DNA of 64,000 bases from NCBI RefSeq assembly GCF_900105315.1, contig NZ_LT629766.1, positions 3,162,001 to 3,226,000 of the forward strand, given 5' to 3'. A program made the position numbers and the translations under genes. A model generated the notes under the pieces. That model saw only the letters and a list, made by a program, of their open reading frames with translations, searched no databases and was not told the origin of the DNA. The DNA comes from Brevibacterium siliguriense (lineage in GTDB: Bacteria; Actinomycetota; Actinomycetes; Actinomycetales; Brevibacteriaceae). Positions 54,984 through 64,000 of the stretch are shown piece by piece (positions within the stretch are counted from its first letter, which is position 1; every line of letters starts with the position of its first letter).

Positions 54984-57308
54984 CTATTCGCGGGCGAACG
55001 CACCGAGTGCTTCAAGCTCGAAGTCCAAATACTGTTCGCTGCTGACGTCGATCCCGACCCCCTGAATCGTCCCGCCCGTGAATGGGAAAGGATTCGTGTA
55101 CTGGGTGCTGACTGTGTCGGCGCTGTCATATCCAACGCACAAACCGTCGCCGCAAAGCGTGAACTTGCCGACTTGCGCACGCATCGGCCCTTCTGCGACG
55201 GCGAGATCATCGATGAACAGTGTGCATTGACCGACGGACTCACCATGCTCGCCAGACTTCAGCCGGTTAAACTCCATGCCGAGCGAGTGCTTACCGGGCT
55301 CGAGCTTTCCCGATGTGTAGGTCTGCTCGGGCGGTATGCCGAGGAAGTTGTACACATAGTTGAGGCGATTGTCTTTTATGAATAGAGCATGCCCTCCGAA
55401 CCGTGAACCGTGAGCGAATATCACTCCTTGTGCATCAGCTTCTATTTCGACATTAGCAATGATCTTAAAGGACCTGCCCCGAACATTGACAGCAACGCTC
55501 TCAGGAACGGGAGTGGTACCTGGATAGTAGATGTATCGATTACGGGGCGGTTCGGACTGTGGTCGTTCGATCGTGAGCTGGTCACGAGCTGAACGATCGT
55601 CGAGCGGAAGAACATGGTTCTTTTCAGCTTGCTCGTTCCACGCGGTGACAAGTTCCCGTAGCTTCTCTGGGTAGTCTGCAGCCACATCCTTGGATTCCGA
55701 CCGGTCTTCGTCTGTGTGATACAACTCCCACCGGTCCTCGTCGAATCGACCGTGGCCGGTCAGAGGTGCGTGGATTGCGGCGGCTTTCCATCCGTCCTTC
55801 CAGATGCCACGGGTCCCGAGCATTGCGTAATATTGGACACTCTTCTGGGTCGGCCCATCAGGCTCAGCATCGAAAGAGTACTTCATCGAGACACCGTCAA
55901 GTGGACGCTGCTCAATGCCACGAAACTCTTCGGGCATCTCAATTCCGATGACGTCCAGCACAGTGGCCACGACATCCACCGAGTGATGGTATTGGTGCCG
56001 GATCTCACCTTTGGCTTTGATCCCCGCCGGCCAGTGGATGACCATCGGGTCGCATGTTCCACCGGAGAACTGCGAGTAGCGTTTAAACATCTGGAATGGT
56101 GAAGAGAATGCCGCTGCCCATCCTGTGGGGTAGTGATTGTACGTTTCCGGCCCACCAAGGACATCGATCTTTGATAGGTTCTCCGCCAAGTCATCCGGAA
56201 ACCCGTTGAAGAACTTGTTCTCGTTGACCGATCCGTCGGGAGACCCTTCACCTGAGGCACCGTTGTCCGCACAGTAGAAGATCAGGGTGTTGTCGAGCTG
56301 CCCCGTTTCTTCTAAGTAATCGATCAACCGACCGATCTGCGCATCAGTGTATTCGCTGAAGCCAGCAAAGACTTCAGCCATGCGGCTGAAAAGGCGTTTC
56401 TCCTCCTCTGACAGCTCATCCCAAGGCTTGACGAAGTCGGCGGCATTTGCCTGGTCCTCGGGCATCGGGTTGAGGGGCGTGAGCGCAGTGTCAGACGGAA
56501 GGATACCGCGTTCGATCATTCTCTCGAGCACCCACGATCGATACGCGTCATAACCATCGTCGAATGCACCCTTGTACTTATCGATGTATTCCTGTGGTGC
56601 ATGATGTGGCGCGTGATTGGCACCGGGGCAAAACCATGTGTACCAGGGTTTAGACGGATTCGAGGCGTTCTGATCGCGGAGTAGACGGATCGTCTGGTCG
56701 GCGAGGTCTCTTGACAGATGATATCCGTCTTCGGGCAGATAAGGCTGTTCGATGAAGTGGTTGTCTTCGACGAGGTCGGGGTACCAGTTGTTCGTCTCGC
56801 CGCCCAGGAACCCGTAGAAACGGTCGAACCCTTGCGATAGGGGCCATTGTTCTTTACTCCCGCCAGCCGAAATATCCTCTTCTGGGACATTGTGGTCTTT
56901 GCCGACCCAAAACGTTGAGTAGCCGTTTTGCTGGAGGACTTGACCGATTGTGGCGCATTCTGCGGGAATGTGTCCTGACAGGCCAGGAAAGCCGTTAGTA
57001 CCCTCCATGATGTTCCCCATACCGTTGAGGTGATGGTTACGTCCCGTGAGGAAGGTCGACCGTGTCGGCGAGCATAACGCGGTCGTGTGCCATTGGGTAT
57101 ATGTGAGGCCGTTCTCGGCAAGCCGATCCATCGTGGGCATGTTGATGCGGCCTCCGTATGGGGACCATGAAGCCATGCCAGTATCATCATAGAGAATGAC
57201 AAGCACGTTTGGCGCGTCGTCTGGCGCTTTAGTTGGCTCGTACGGTTTCCAGTCCGCAACGGAATCGCGAACGTCGAGCTCAATTCTGCCCTGGAATTCG
57301 TCGGACAT
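54984..57308 (-). CDS. Arylsulfatase (type I, formylglycine-dependent)
   Basis: A 774-residue sulfatase. Metal ligands Asp41-Asp42 are in ILYDDTG; the formylglycine motif C79-S-P-T-R83 lies in TALCSPTRSTFLTGRNHH, so Cys79 is the residue to be oxidised. A later metal-site segment is IFYCADNGASGEGSPDG. A C-terminal region of about 200 residues (KIIANVEIEADAQGVIFAHGSRFGG) is a beta-rich domain seen in large actinobacterial arylsulfatases. No signal peptide is present, so it is probably cytoplasmic. ATG at 57308 has AGGAG 7 nt upstream. A TTA codon is at 56313-56315. The activator gene lies immediately upstream. Confidence 0.94.
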   Translation of the reverse strand: MSDEFQGRIELDVRDSVADWKPYEPTKAPDDAPNVLVILYDDTGMASWSPYGGRINMPTMDRLAENGLTYTQWHTTALCSPTRSTFLTGRNHHLNGMGNIMEGTNGFPGLSGHIPAECATIGQVLQQNGYSTFWVGKDHNVPEEDISAGGSKEQWPLSQGFDRFYGFLGGETNNWYPDLVEDNHFIEQPYLPEDGYHLSRDLADQTIRLLRDQNASNPSKPWYTWFCPGANHAPHHAPQEYIDKYKGAFDDGYDAYRSWVLERMIERGILPSDTALTPLNPMPEDQANAADFVKPWDELSEEEKRLFSRMAEVFAGFSEYTDAQIGRLIDYLEETGQLDNTLIFYCADNGASGEGSPDGSVNENKFFNGFPDDLAENLSKIDVLGGPETYNHYPTGWAAAFSSPFQMFKRYSQFSGGTCDPMVIHWPAGIKAKGEIRHQYHHSVDVVATVLDVIGIEMPEEFRGIEQRPLDGVSMKYSFDAEPDGPTQKSVQYYAMLGTRGIWKDGWKAAAIHAPLTGHGRFDEDRWELYHTDEDRSESKDVAADYPEKLRELVTAWNEQAEKNHVLPLDDRSARDQLTIERPQSEPPRNRYIYYPGTTPVPESVAVNVRGRSFKIIANVEIEADAQGVIFAHGSRFGGHALFIKDNRLNYVYNFLGIPPEQTYTSGKLEPGKHSLGMEFNRLKSGEHGESVGQCTLFIDDLAVAEGPMRAQVGKFTLCGDGLCVGYDSADTVSTQYTNPFPFTGGTIQGVGIDVSSEQYLDFELEALGAFARE

Positions 57309-57415
57309 TGGTGCACTCCTAACCTGGCGCACGCACAACGTCGCGCATGCGTGGTTGCGACTCTATCGAGGTTGCATCGAACTCCGGCATCGGATCACCC
57401 GCCCTGGGTGATGCC

Positions 57416-58327
57416 TTAAGCGTCCTTCGCGCACCTGAAGCCCACGTGTGACATTCCCGTGTCTTCGGACTGTGGCGAGCGTGCTGCGGGTCGGAACCGC
57501 AGGCAGTAGTCGGGAGAGCACAGGAAAGAACCACCTTTGAGTACCCGGCGCGGGCCGACTTCCCCGCCGGTCGAGCTCGTAGCGGCCAGCAGGTTCAGCC
57601 GTTCTCCAGCGTTCACTGGCTTCGCCGACGGAGGAACATGACGCGGCGAGTAGTATTCAGACGTCCATTCCCATGTGTTGCCGATCATGTCGAAGAGCCC
57701 ATAGCCGTTGGCGGCATACGAACCGACAGGTGCCGTATCGCCGACCCCGCGGTTGTCATAGGGAAAGCGCCCGAGCCAGGAGTTCGCTTTGGCGACACCA
57801 CCGGGGTATGGCTCGTCACCCCAGGCAAAACGTGTCTCCGTCATGCCTCCACGAGCTGCGTATTCGTACTCGGCTTCGGACGGTAGGCGTTTCCCTGCCC
57901 ATATGGCGTAGGCCAGTGCATCTTCGTAAGCAATATGGACGACAGGATGATCTTCCCGATCGCGAGTCGTCGAACCGGGCCCAAACGGCTCGCGCCAGTA
58001 CGCTCCTGGTTGCCAACGCCACCACTGTCGCCAATCACGAAGATCCACCGGACCGAGAGTGGGAGTGAACACCAACGCTCCAGGCACGAGATCCTCACGC
58101 GCTGCACCAGGAAAGTCATCAGGGTCCAATGGCCGCTCGGCCACTGTGATGTAGCCGGTGGAGTCGACGAATTGAGCGTAAGCGGCATTCGTCACCGCAT
58201 ACTTGTCCAGGTGGAAAGGTCTGACTTCTCGTCGGTGCACGGGTTGTTCGTCCGGATAGAACTCATCGGAACCCATGAGGAAGGTGCCGCCTGGGATCAA
58301 GATCATCTCGCGTTCACCATCTGCCAT
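57416..58327 (-). CDS. Formylglycine-generating enzyme (sulfatase maturation)
   Basis: A 303-residue FGE/SUMF1 family protein that converts the sulfatase cysteine to formylglycine using oxygen. The family start MILIPGGTFLMGSDEFYPDEQPVHRREVRPF and EYEYAARGG...FAWGDE are clear. The catalytic cysteine pair is Cys270 and Cys275 in GGSFLCSPDYCLRF, five apart as in characterised FGEs. TAGAAT ends 6 nt before ATG 58327 (leaderless). It is 107 bp upstream of the sulfatase on the same strand, so it likely serves that enzyme. Confidence 0.94.
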   Translation of the reverse strand: MADGEREMILIPGGTFLMGSDEFYPDEQPVHRREVRPFHLDKYAVTNAAYAQFVDSTGYITVAERPLDPDDFPGAAREDLVPGALVFTPTLGPVDLRDWRQWWRWQPGAYWREPFGPGSTTRDREDHPVVHIAYEDALAYAIWAGKRLPSEAEYEYAARGGMTETRFAWGDEPYPGGVAKANSWLGRFPYDNRGVGDTAPVGSYAANGYGLFDMIGNTWEWTSEYYSPRHVPPSAKPVNAGERLNLLAATSSTGGEVGPRRVLKGGSFLCSPDYCLRFRPAARSPQSEDTGMSHVGFRCAKDA

Positions 58328-58333
58328 GGCATC

Positions 58334-58339
58334 ATTCTA
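58334..58339 (-). promoter_or_regulatory. -10 box of leaderless FGE gene
   Basis: TAGAAT on the minus strand, 6 nt before the ATG at 58327; identical in sequence and spacing to the box before lsr2. Confidence 0.55.
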
Positions 58340-58480
58340 GTTATGGCTTGGCTCATCACCAGCCTCTGAACTCAAGAATTCCAACACATCCTTGTCGATA
58401 CTTGACACAGTCGCTGGATACGGTGTTTGCGTATTTGTTGCTGTCTCAGATCTGGATACTGATAGTGCACAAAGCACCGA

Positions 58481-58516
58481 CTGGGTTGGACGAGCACAAG
58501 TATTCGTCCAACCCAG
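58481..58516 (-). terminator. Hairpin terminator after the LPXTG protein gene
   Basis: A perfect 13-bp stem (58481-58493 with 58504-58516) with a 10-nt loop sits just past the stop at 58525. The T-rich tail is weak (GCTTTG a few bases on). Confidence 0.65.
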
Positions 58517-58524
58517 CAAGTCAG

Positions 58525-61500
58525 TCACTCGCGTCGACGAACGGTCCTGATAATACTGGCACCGGCAGCGATCAGGAGCAGGCCGACGATGAGCCAGGTC
58601 ACGATCACTGCTCCAGTTCGGGGGAGGTCTCCGCTGCCACCATCAGCGTCGCCATCGGCCCCACCACCGTCAGCATTACTATCGTCTGAGCCTCCGCTGT
58701 CGGCACTGCCGTCGGTTCCACCACCGTCGGAACTGTCATCCGCTGTGTTGTCGTCATCTGCGAATGTGTTCGTCACAGTGATTGTCGCGGGATCTCCGCC
58801 AATTGTCACTTCACCTGGTTCACCTTCGCCGATCGTCGAGATCGTCTTGGACTCGGCACCGCCGTCGTCGGTCTCGGTTACAGTGCATTCAGCACCGATC
58901 GGCAATCCACTGTAGGTCACTGGGTCGTCTGGAGTGATCTTTCGATCGGCTCCGCCGGGGATCTTGACGGTCTGACCATCGAACGTGCAGTCCAAGCTCA
59001 CTTCGAAGGGGCCAACATCGTGCGCGTCGCCATTGACCACCTTGTCCACCTCGATCGAGCCGACGTCGAAGGTGTTCGTCACGGTCACAGTTGCCGAATC
59101 GTCGTCGGCCGGAGGGACTTTGACTTGGCCCGGATCTCCGCCGTCGACCGTGGTCGATACGCTCGCTGTGGTAGCGCCACCGGTGTCAGTTTCTGTGACG
59201 ATGCAGTCTGCACCAACAGGAAGTCCGGAGTAGACTGCCGGTTCACCCGGGCTCACCGTCCGGGTCGCCCCACCGATACCCTCGGCAGACATGTCAATGT
59301 CCCCACCTTCGAAGGTGCACTCGGCGGTGACTTCGAAGTCGGTGCCGGCGAACTCGGCACCGTCCCCCTCAACGAGTTTCTCAACGTCGAATTCGCCGAG
59401 ATCGTAGGTGTTGGTCACCTCGACTGCGATGGGTTCAGTGCCTTCGCTGATGGTGCCGGAGTCTGGTACGACCGTGGTCGTCGTCGCGCCGCCGTCGTCC
59501 GTCTCAGCGATGGTGCACTCAGCGCCGTCGGGCAGCCCGAGATACACTGCCGGGACGCCGGAGCCGAACCGGCGAGTCTCACCGCCGGGGATCGGCACGT
59601 CTTCGCCTTCGAATGTGCAGTTCAGAGTCGCTTCGTAGGGAAGATCAGCGAGCGAGTCGATGTCGTCAATCGAGTCCGGCATATCCGGTGCGAAGTCCGC
59701 GCCGTCACCGTCGACAGTCTTCTTCACGACCAGTGGACTGGTCTTGAAGGTGTTGGTCGCCAGGACTTCGACCGAAGTGGTGTCGCCGTCGTCGTTCGGT
59801 GGGACGACGACCTTGGCAGAGGTTCCATCAATCGGGTCGCCGTCATCGACGGTCATCGTGGTCTCTGTGGCTCCAGCGGTGTCCGTCTCGGTCACGGTGC
59901 ACTCCGCACCGACGGGCAATCCTTCGTAGACCGCTGGGTCTCCGGGCATGAACTCCTGCGTGGCTCCGCCAGGGATGTCGATTGCGGTTTCACTGTCGGG
60001 GAACGTGCAATCGACTGTGGCCTCGAACGGTCCTGCGTTATAGATGCCCGAACCGATTCCCGTTAGCTTCTTGTCGACCTCGATGGTGCCGACATCGTAG
60101 GAATTCGTCACCGTTACTTCGGCGGCCGCAACATCGTCTGCCGGAACGATGACCTCTCCGGGTTCGCCGCCGTCGACGCTCGAGGAGATTTCGACGTCGG
60201 TGGCTCCGAAGTCATCGGTCTCAGTGACAATACAGTCCGCCCCGACCGGAAGACCGTCATAGGTGACCGTGTCTCCCGGCTCGATCTCCCGTGTCGCCCC
60301 GCCAGGAACGTCGATCTCACTGCCTTCGAAACTGCATTGAGTGCTTACTTCAAACGGTCCGGCACCAAAATCGGCTCCGTCACCCTCGACTACCTTCTGT
60401 ACGGAGAACTTTCCGACCTCGTACGTGTTGGTGATGGAGACATTCACCTGCTGCTGCGAACCGTCGTCGCCACCGATGATCACAGTTTCGGGATCGACCG
60501 AGACGGAAGTCGCCTGTCCCTGTTCAGTTTCGGTCGTTGTGCATTCGGCCCCGATCGGCAGCTCCTCGTAGTTCACCGGCTCCCCCGGCGTGAGTTCACG
60601 ACTCGCTCCACCCGGTATGTCTACCTCGGTTCCGTTGAAGGTACATTCCAGAGTGACTTCATAGGGTCCTTCGGCGAAGTCGGCTCCCTCCCCGTCGATG
60701 ACCTTGTCGACCTTGACCGACCCGGGATCAAAGACGTTGGTCACTGTAATCTCGGCTGGGTCGGGTCCGACGGTCAACGTACCGGGATCGCCGTCCGTTG
60801 CTTGCGCGGAGATGGTCGTCGATGTCGCACCGCCGTCATCAGTTTCGGTTACGACGCAGTCGGAACCGATCGGCAGGCCCTCATAAGTGACAGGTTCCCC
60901 GGGAGTCAGTTCACGTTGGGCCCCGTCGGGAATCTCGACGTCTGCGCCCTGATACGTGCAGTCTGCGTTGACCTCGAACGGACCCAAGGCGTCGTCGGGT
61001 AGCCCGGTGTTGTTCTCGACGACCTTGTCGACAGAGAACGATCCCAGGTCGAACTCATTGGTCGCGGCGACTTCTGCAGTCTCGTCTGCCCCTACTGTCA
61101 CTGGGTTCGGGGTGATCTCAGAGCTGGTAGCACCCCCGTTGTCAGTCTCAGTGAAATCACATGACGCGCCGACGGGCAGATCGTCGATCGTGGCTTCAAG
61201 CGGATCATCACCGCCGAGGCTGACCGAGTCGTCATAGACGACCTTCGCGTCTGCGCCACCGCCTCCGTCAACATCAAAAGTGCACACGACGTCGAAGACA
61301 AACGGTCCGGTCCCGTAGTCGTCGGCACCATTGCCTGTGACTTCTTTGGTGAGGTGGATGGAACCCACGTCGAAGTGATTTTCCACGTTCAGCTGTGTTC
61401 CGGCGGTTCCTTCGTCGTTGGCAACGACCGTCATCTTGGCCGTGTCCCCGTCGGTCTCCACCGGCTCCTCGCCGGGTTGGCTAATCGTCATCGACGTCGA

Positions 61501-64000
61501 CGCGGCTCCCCCAGTGTTCGTCTCGGTCACCGTGCATTCGGCGTTGATCGGCAAACCAGCGAGCTCGGCTGGAGTACCGTCGGCCGGGAGGTCGACGACC
61601 ATTGGATCATTGGGGCCATAGCCCTCGGCATAGACGGGATCGCCGAGGAAGGAACAATCGACGCTCGCTTCGAACGGACCGTACTCAACCGGATCGCCGT
61701 CCTCATCGACTGCCTCGGAATCAACTGTCTTGGCCAACTCCAGATCACCGAGGTCGTAGTTGTTCACAGCATCAAGGGTGACCGCGTCCGGTGACTCCCC
61801 GATCGTCACGGAGCCGACGTCGAGCGAGGTCTGACCGTTCGAGTCGTCCTCAGTAATCGTGCACTCGGCACCGTAGGGAAGGTTCGGGACCTCGGTCTCT
61901 CCACCGTTGGGCACAGTGATGGTGATCGGGTCGAGATCTTTCTCCAACCACGAATCAGCTGCAGACGTGCACTGCACCTGCAGCGTGAATTCGTCCGGTG
62001 CGTAGTCAGCTCCCGCTCCTGCAGCCGTCTTGTGTACAGTCAGTGGTCCTGTCGCGGTCGCGACTCCGACCTTCGCCCCTTCCGTCGGCAGCATGTTGAC
62101 CTCTTTGCCGTCCGCGGTGACGGCCACTCCGCCGGCTGCCGCCGAGTTCCAGGCGATCGACCGGTCCCCTGCCTCCGGGGCCTCAGCGGGAGTTGTGGTG
62201 GTGCCTTCCACACTGACCGAATCGCCCGGATCGAGGAGGTTCTCCGGGTCCATGGTGATAACGACCTTGATTGCTGTGACGTCTTCATACACGTCCGGAG
62301 AAGTGTCTGGGGTCAATTCCACCCAGCCGCTGTCAGGGTCATCGGTCGGGCATGGATGATTGATGGGGTCCTCGATGTCGTCCATGCAGTAGTCCTGCGT
62401 GGTTGAGTAGTAGACCTTGGACGTCGCCCCCTCAGGTGCATCGGTGATCGCTGGGGGCGGATCCTTGGTCAGTGTGGGCGACCATTCTGAGCCCCGAGCA
62501 GAGGAAGTGGCGTAGGAACCCACATCTCCCGGGGTAGGAAGGCGGTCGTAGAGCACCGCCTGATCCATCGGCAAGTTGCCGACGTTTTCCATGTTGATTT
62601 GCCAGGTCTCGTTGTGCCCGGGAGCGATGACCGGGGTGCAGGGGTAGGCATAGAACCCATCGTCATTCGGAGTGCATTCGGCGGGTTGGTCGGGGTAGTC
62701 CGGATCGACCATGACAGCGAGTTCATCGTCGTCGGTGGCCTTGACCAATTTGTTCTGGCTGATGACGGCTGTTCCCGTTGGGTGGACATCGGCATCGGCC
62801 TGACATTGTCCGGTTTCGTCGTTCAATCGTGGTTCGCAGTTGTCCCATGGCCGGTCTCCTGTCACTCCGACGGTATTGTCCACCGGAGTCTGCGGGGGCA
62901 GGCCGAATCGGAAGTTGACCATCACGGTGACCTGGTAGCTCTGTCCAACTTCGAGCACTGATCCTTCGGGGAATGTGAACTCGAGGCTGTCGATGTCCCC
63001 GTCCTGGTCCACAGATACCTCGTCGGGGTTCTCCGGCAGATTGGGAGTGTCCGGGTCGGGGTCGGATCCCGATAGCGAGTACGAATAGGGAATGTCTGTA
63101 TCCGCGAGCTTCAGCTGCGCACCGTCGTCATCGGTGGGCATAGGATCAGTAATCACCGGGTCGGTAATCGGACGCTGCCCCGTGTTGGTGATTGTAATGT
63201 TCATCGGGAAGGTGGAGGTGGGACCTTGAGATCCGTCGGTGACTGTTCCGTCGAAGTCCTTCTTCACGCTCACACCATTGACGGCGTGCTTGTAGCGGAT
63301 CTGCGCGTCGGCGGAGTCTGAGGCAGAGACCGGGACTTGTTCACCGGTATCTGGATCAACGATGAGATCAGCGCCCGTCGTTGTTCCGTCCACCGAGTTG
63401 CTGGCCACGCCGGGTTCAGATTCGCCCGGAGCATTCGGGTTTGAGGCCAGGTCGTGTTGGACCGGGCCGCCGGAGCGCATGTCATCGCGCCGCAGCACGT
63501 CAAGAGGCACCGATTGCTTCGGTGTGGCCGGGTTCTCCCAGATCTGTCCGTCGGCCCGGGTGAAGGTGAACCTCAGCCCCTGGACGTCGTCGGGATCGAC
63601 TCCGTCCGGCAGCGTGAACGTGTCGCTTGGGGTGCCCTCGATCCAGTCGGCACCATCAACGGTGACTGGATCTGGGGAGTCTGGGTCGCCGGAGAAGGTC
63701 CCGCCGGTGAGAACATCAACCTGGACCTGGTCGATCGGCGCGGCCAATTGCGCGCTCGGGTCGAATCCGACGAAGTCGTATTGGTTCCAGAATTGAGGGT
63801 CGTCGTCGGTCAGGACCATTTCAACGCTGCGCGACGGGCCTTGGGGTTGGCCTGTGATCGTCATGGTCACCGGTGTGTCATCGGCATCAGCGCCGTGGTT
63901 CGGCTCGGTGATGGTGTCGGGATCGAAAGTCTTCGTCACATCTAAATCGATGTCGGCGTCTTGGAGGTCCATCGTGGCGTCGTCATAGGCCTGGCGTTTA
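58525..64000 (-). CDS. Giant LPXTG cell-wall protein with DUF5979-like repeats (N-terminus outside window)
   Basis: At least 1824 residues; the frame is still open at base 64000 and no signal peptide is seen, so the start lies outside. The first part (about 640 residues) has beta-sandwich isopeptide/DUF11-like stretches (QISYKVTVMVN-type strands such as QSYQVTVMVNFRFGLPP). Ten repeats of about 105 residues follow, then a Gly/Asp/Ser-rich spacer. The end is LPRTG (58612-58626), a hydrophobic helix and RRRE, the sortase signal. It is a covalently wall-anchored, highly acidic stalk or adhesin. No sortase gene is in the window. Confidence 0.92.
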   Translation of the reverse strand, partial: KRQAYDDATMDLQDADIDLDVTKTFDPDTITEPNHGADADDTPVTMTITGQPQGPSRSVEMVLTDDDPQFWNQYDFVGFDPSAQLAAPIDQVQVDVLTGGTFSGDPDSPDPVTVDGADWIEGTPSDTFTLPDGVDPDDVQGLRFTFTRADGQIWENPATPKQSVPLDVLRRDDMRSGGPVQHDLASNPNAPGESEPGVASNSVDGTTTGADLIVDPDTGEQVPVSASDSADAQIRYKHAVNGVSVKKDFDGTVTDGSQGPTSTFPMNITITNTGQRPITDPVITDPMPTDDDGAQLKLADTDIPYSYSLSGSDPDPDTPNLPENPDEVSVDQDGDIDSLEFTFPEGSVLEVGQSYQVTVMVNFRFGLPPQTPVDNTVGVTGDRPWDNCEPRLNDETGQCQADADVHPTGTAVISQNKLVKATDDDELAVMVDPDYPDQPAECTPNDDGFYAYPCTPVIAPGHNETWQINMENVGNLPMDQAVLYDRLPTPGDVGSYATSSARGSEWSPTLTKDPPPAITDAPEGATSKVYYSTTQDYCMDDIEDPINHPCPTDDPDSGWVELTPDTSPDVYEDVTAIKVVITMDPENLLDPGDSVSVEGTTTTPAEAPEAGDRSIAWNSAAAGGVAVTADGKEVNMLPTEGAKVGVATATGPLTVHKTAAGAGADYAPDEFTLQVQCTSAADSWLEKDLDPITITVPNGGETEVPNLPYGAECTITEDDSNGQTSLDVGSVTIGESPDAVTLDAVNNYDLGDLELAKTVDSEAVDEDGDPVEYGPFEASVDCSFLGDPVYAEGYGPNDPMVVDLPADGTPAELAGLPINAECTVTETNTGGAASTSMTISQPGEEPVETDGDTAKMTVVANDEGTAGTQLNVENHFDVGSIHLTKEVTGNGADDYGTGPFVFDVVCTFDVDGGGGADAKVVYDDSVSLGGDDPLEATIDDLPVGASCDFTETDNGGATSSEITPNPVTVGADETAEVAATNEFDLGSFSVDKVVENNTGLPDDALGPFEVNADCTYQGADVEIPDGAQRELTPGEPVTYEGLPIGSDCVVTETDDGGATSTTISAQATDGDPGTLTVGPDPAEITVTNVFDPGSVKVDKVIDGEGADFAEGPYEVTLECTFNGTEVDIPGGASRELTPGEPVNYEELPIGAECTTTETEQGQATSVSVDPETVIIGGDDGSQQQVNVSITNTYEVGKFSVQKVVEGDGADFGAGPFEVSTQCSFEGSEIDVPGGATREIEPGDTVTYDGLPVGADCIVTETDDFGATDVEISSSVDGGEPGEVIVPADDVAAAEVTVTNSYDVGTIEVDKKLTGIGSGIYNAGPFEATVDCTFPDSETAIDIPGGATQEFMPGDPAVYEGLPVGAECTVTETDTAGATETTMTVDDGDPIDGTSAKVVVPPNDDGDTTSVEVLATNTFKTSPLVVKKTVDGDGADFAPDMPDSIDDIDSLADLPYEATLNCTFEGEDVPIPGGETRRFGSGVPAVYLGLPDGAECTIAETDDGGATTTTVVPDSGTISEGTEPIAVEVTNTYDLGEFDVEKLVEGDGAEFAGTDFEVTAECTFEGGDIDMSAEGIGGATRTVSPGEPAVYSGLPVGADCIVTETDTGGATTASVSTTVDGGDPGQVKVPPADDDSATVTVTNTFDVGSIEVDKVVNGDAHDVGPFEVSLDCTFDGQTVKIPGGADRKITPDDPVTYSGLPIGAECTVTETDDGGAESKTISTIGEGEPGEVTIGGDPATITVTNTFADDDNTADDSSDGGGTDGSADSGGSDDSNADGGGADGDADGGSGDLPRTGAVIVTWLIVGLLLIAAGASIIRTVRRRE
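58760..62050 (-). repeat. Ten tandem DUF5979-like protein repeats
   Basis: Each unit starts near G.ftV.K.v.G.gad, has GPFEV..DCTF, a Thr-Pro-Gly-Glu-Pro turn, then GLPIGAECTVTETDDGGAT and ends in ITVTNTFD. The paired Cys in each unit (DCTF and GAEC) could form disulfides. Units differ by point changes and small insertions (unit 8 has about 15 extra residues), so the array is old rather than freshly expanded. Confidence 0.85.

Noticed and set aside
58760-62050. Repeats as a possible CRISPR array
   Set aside because: The periodicity is about 315 bp, in frame, with diverged protein repeats; there is no short direct repeat with spacers and no cas gene.
47600-64000. Integrated element with attL/attR using the tRNA 3-prime end
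   Set aside because: I found no second copy of the tRNA 3-prime sequence and no integrase in the window, so an element boundary cannot be claimed.

Overview
The window is high-GC DNA from an actinobacterium. Supporting features are an Lsr2-type nucleoid protein, an actinobacterial-type inositol-1-phosphate synthase, a DtxR/IdeR-like iron box, a malate:quinone oxidoreductase, an LPXTG surface protein, and many genes whose promoter -10 box lies only 6-7 nt before the start codon (leaderless mRNAs). The gene set fits Micrococcales, perhaps Brevibacterium; the genus is an inference.

Layout. 0-4 kb: a fatty-acyl catabolic operon (SDR, acyl-CoA dehydrogenase, acyl-CoA ligase). 4-8.2 kb: a small zinc-ribbon-like protein and an SbcCD/YhaNO-like ATPase-nuclease pair. 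8.2-12.4 kb: a siderophore ABC transporter under an iron box, with a frameshifted double permease. 12.4-14 kb: a fused hydrolase-methyltransferase. 14-17.8 kb: a MatC-type dicarboxylate carrier, a PrpF-like isomerase and a divergent LysR. 17.9-20.3 kb: LysR and a frameshifted mqo. 20.3-28.5 kb: AraC, a VOC protein, an SSS symporter operon, a membrane molybdopterin oxidoreductase, a frameshifted aldehyde dehydrogenase and a DHDPS-family enzyme. 28.7-47.5 kb: core genes including a Bax-inhibitor-like protein, AbgT, ino1, prfC, hrpA, an Nramp-like carrier, DinB, DUF202 proteins, an AEC carrier, DUF1461, ppk2 and an MFS carrier.

From 47.5 kb the character changes. An unusual short tRNA with anticodon UAA is followed by an Lsr2 gene, a membrane-anchored HIRAN protein and about 2.5 kb of decayed DNA with a truncated thioesterase and a YoeB toxin remnant. 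A sulfatase module follows: a DUF7144 membrane protein, a HAD phosphatase and a SulP carrier face an arylsulfatase and its formylglycine-generating enzyme. The window ends inside a giant LPXTG wall protein with ten DUF5979-like repeats. An 11-mer seen 17 times before 46.8 kb is absent from this last part, which suggests acquired DNA.

Three otherwise intact genes (permease, mqo, aldehyde dehydrogenase) each carry a frameshift at a GGG/CCC run that one extra G/C repairs. Base-calling error is therefore as likely as real gene loss.
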